Part shown: in pieces, positions 5,401 to 6,467 of the stretch
How the letters are laid out: every line of letters begins with the position of its first letter
Numbering within the stretch: position 1 is the stretch's first letter
Source of the DNA: Ruminococcus sp.
GTDB taxonomy: Bacteria > Bacillota > Clostridia > Oscillospirales > Ruminococcaceae
Assembly (NCBI GenBank): GCA_014799675.1
Contig: JAAVHM010000161.1
Coordinates: forward strand, 1-6,467
Direction of reading: 5' to 3'
DNA: 6,467 nucleotides
Position numbers and translations under genes: made by a program
Notes under the pieces: model-generated
Database searches by the model: none
What the model saw: only the letters and a program-made list of their open reading frames with translations
Told to the model about the DNA's origin: nothing

Positions 5401-6467
5401 TCATTCTTTCGGGTCAAGAACAAGCAGCTTGTCAGTCCCAAGGTTTACCAGAGCGACCCTGCCGTCAGCATACATAATATCATTTATAGTGCCGTCATTT
5501 GTTTTGCCGTTTTCAAGCTCTGCTTGCAGATCGCCTGTGTTTTCATGCTTTGCCAGTATCTCGCCGCGGTCGAGAGAAACAAGATACGCAGTTTTATCAA
5601 AGCTGCCGCCGTATTCTAAAGATACGACCATGTAACCGCAGTCCTGCGTCATAAAGCAGTCAATGTTTCCCTCGGTGTTGTCGTCGGGGGTGTGGAAGGT
5701 CATAAAATTTTTCTTTTCAAAGGTTTCAATATCGAACGAATATATCTCTCCCACGCCTTGTTCGCTGTTAGTTGATGCCGTATTTGTAATGTAAGCGTAA
5801 ATTTTTCCGTCATAATATCCGATAGGGTCTAAATTATCGCTGTCGGGGATTTCCGTAATATTTCCCGTTTCGTAATCGTAAATGCCTATATAGCTGCCAA
5901 CGTCGTATTCCAGATGTTTAAAGATGAAACGGTTTTCGTCAATTGACGAGCAGTACAAAGCTATGCCGTTTGGAGCGTCCACAAGTGTGGTGTTTGTCCG
6001 CAGGTTTGTAATATTATTTGTACACGGGTCGTTGGCGAATATGCCAGTGTTAAAGTAGTCAATTCCCGGGTAGGCTGTTGAACCGTCGTCAGAAATATCA
6101 TATGTGTAATCCTTGTAAACAGTCAGTTCGCTGTAATCGGCTTCGGCATCATGAGATTTATATAAATAAACCTTTACAAGCACGTTTTCATTATCGTTTT
6201 TTTCATGACTGTATGAGGCGTTAAAATAACTGTTTTCGGGAAAAGGTATTTCCGCAAGCATTTCGTCCTTGTCAATATCATATATCCGCAGATACTGCAT
6301 ACGGTCTTGGTCAGGCTCCTGATATTGATAGACCGCACATAAAAGATTTTTTGATAAGAGCATACAGTCCCTGTGAGTGTCGGGTTTCATTATCCAAAGA
6401 GGGTGGTCTTTGATATCCTCTTCATATTTTCTTAAATCAAATTTGAAGTAATCGAAATGATCGCTGG
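5401..6467 (-). CDS. Unknown protein, possibly beta-propeller-like, N-terminus beyond the window
   Basis: I do not recognise a named family. The frame ends at a TGA (5401-5403) and is open for at least 354 residues without reaching an upstream stop. The ATG at 6390 is not convincing as the start: there is no ribosome site before it, and the 25 codons between it and the edge read as ordinary acidic/aromatic protein sequence (SDHFDYFKFDLRKYEEDIKD). The product is rich in Asp, Tyr, Asn and Gly. It contains recurring short strands with Asp/Gly turns (YLRIYDIDKDEML, YIGIYDYETGNI, EIYSFDIETFEKK, AYLVSLDRGEILAK, KLLVLDP), spaced roughly 40-90 residues apart. This is typical of beta-propeller or similar all-beta repeat domains. 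No membrane segment appears in the visible part, and a secretion signal or N-terminal anchor would lie beyond the edge. It probably shares a transcript with the downstream methyltransferase-like gene. Confidence 0.72.
   Translation of the reverse strand, partial: SDHFDYFKFDLRKYEEDIKDHPLWIMKPDTHRDCMLLSKNLLCAVYQYQEPDQDRMQYLRIYDIDKDEMLAEIPFPENSYFNASYSHEKNDNENVLVKVYLYKSHDAEADYSELTVYKDYTYDISDDGSTAYPGIDYFNTGIFANDPCTNNITNLRTNTTLVDAPNGIALYCSSIDENRFIFKHLEYDVGSYIGIYDYETGNITEIPDSDNLDPIGYYDGKIYAYITNTASTNSEQGVGEIYSFDIETFEKKNFMTFHTPDDNTEGNIDCFMTQDCGYMVVSLEYGGSFDKTAYLVSLDRGEILAKHENTGDLQAELENGKTNDGTINDIMYADGRVALVNLGTDKLLVLDPKE

Overview
The window looks like chromosomal DNA from a Gram-positive, low-to-mid GC Firmicute, most likely a gut or rumen clostridium of the Ruminococcus/Oscillospiraceae type. 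This is inferred from strong AGGAGG-type ribosome sites, Bacillota-style TTGAAA/TATAAT promoters with extended -10 elements, a VanY-like peptidase and a TM287/288-like ABC exporter. No rRNA, tRNA, CRISPR array or transposase gene was seen, so the taxonomic call is tentative.

Layout, left to right. (1) 1-2134, plus strand: the C-terminal end of one ABC half-transporter, then a complete second half-transporter 27 bases downstream. Their nucleotide-site residues are complementary, one degenerate and one catalytically competent, so together they read as a heterodimeric exporter. A hairpin terminator at 2158-2198 closes this operon. (2) 2249-3544, plus strand: a markedly AT-rich, TTG-started patatin-like phospholipase with an unusual C-terminal hydrophobic extension. 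It has its own promoter, whose -35 element overlaps the upstream terminator. Its composition differs sharply from both neighbours and suggests horizontal acquisition. (3) 3679-4611, plus strand: a membrane-anchored M15B/VanY-type D,D-carboxypeptidase for cell-wall trimming, driven by a near-consensus promoter at 3591-3619. (4) 4629-4659: a hairpin between convergent genes that can end transcription in both directions. (5) 4669-6467, minus strand: an apparent two-gene unit. The promoter-distal gene encodes a class I methyltransferase-fold protein with an eroded SAM-binding loop. The promoter-proximal gene encodes a large protein of unknown function, possibly a beta-propeller, whose reading frame runs off the right edge of the window.

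The genes do not form one pathway. The exporter is one transcription unit. The patatin gene is a single-gene insert-like cargo and the peptidase a single-gene housekeeping unit. The minus-strand pair is independent. The patatin gene is the best candidate for something not yet described; the rest is recognisable accessory or housekeeping content.
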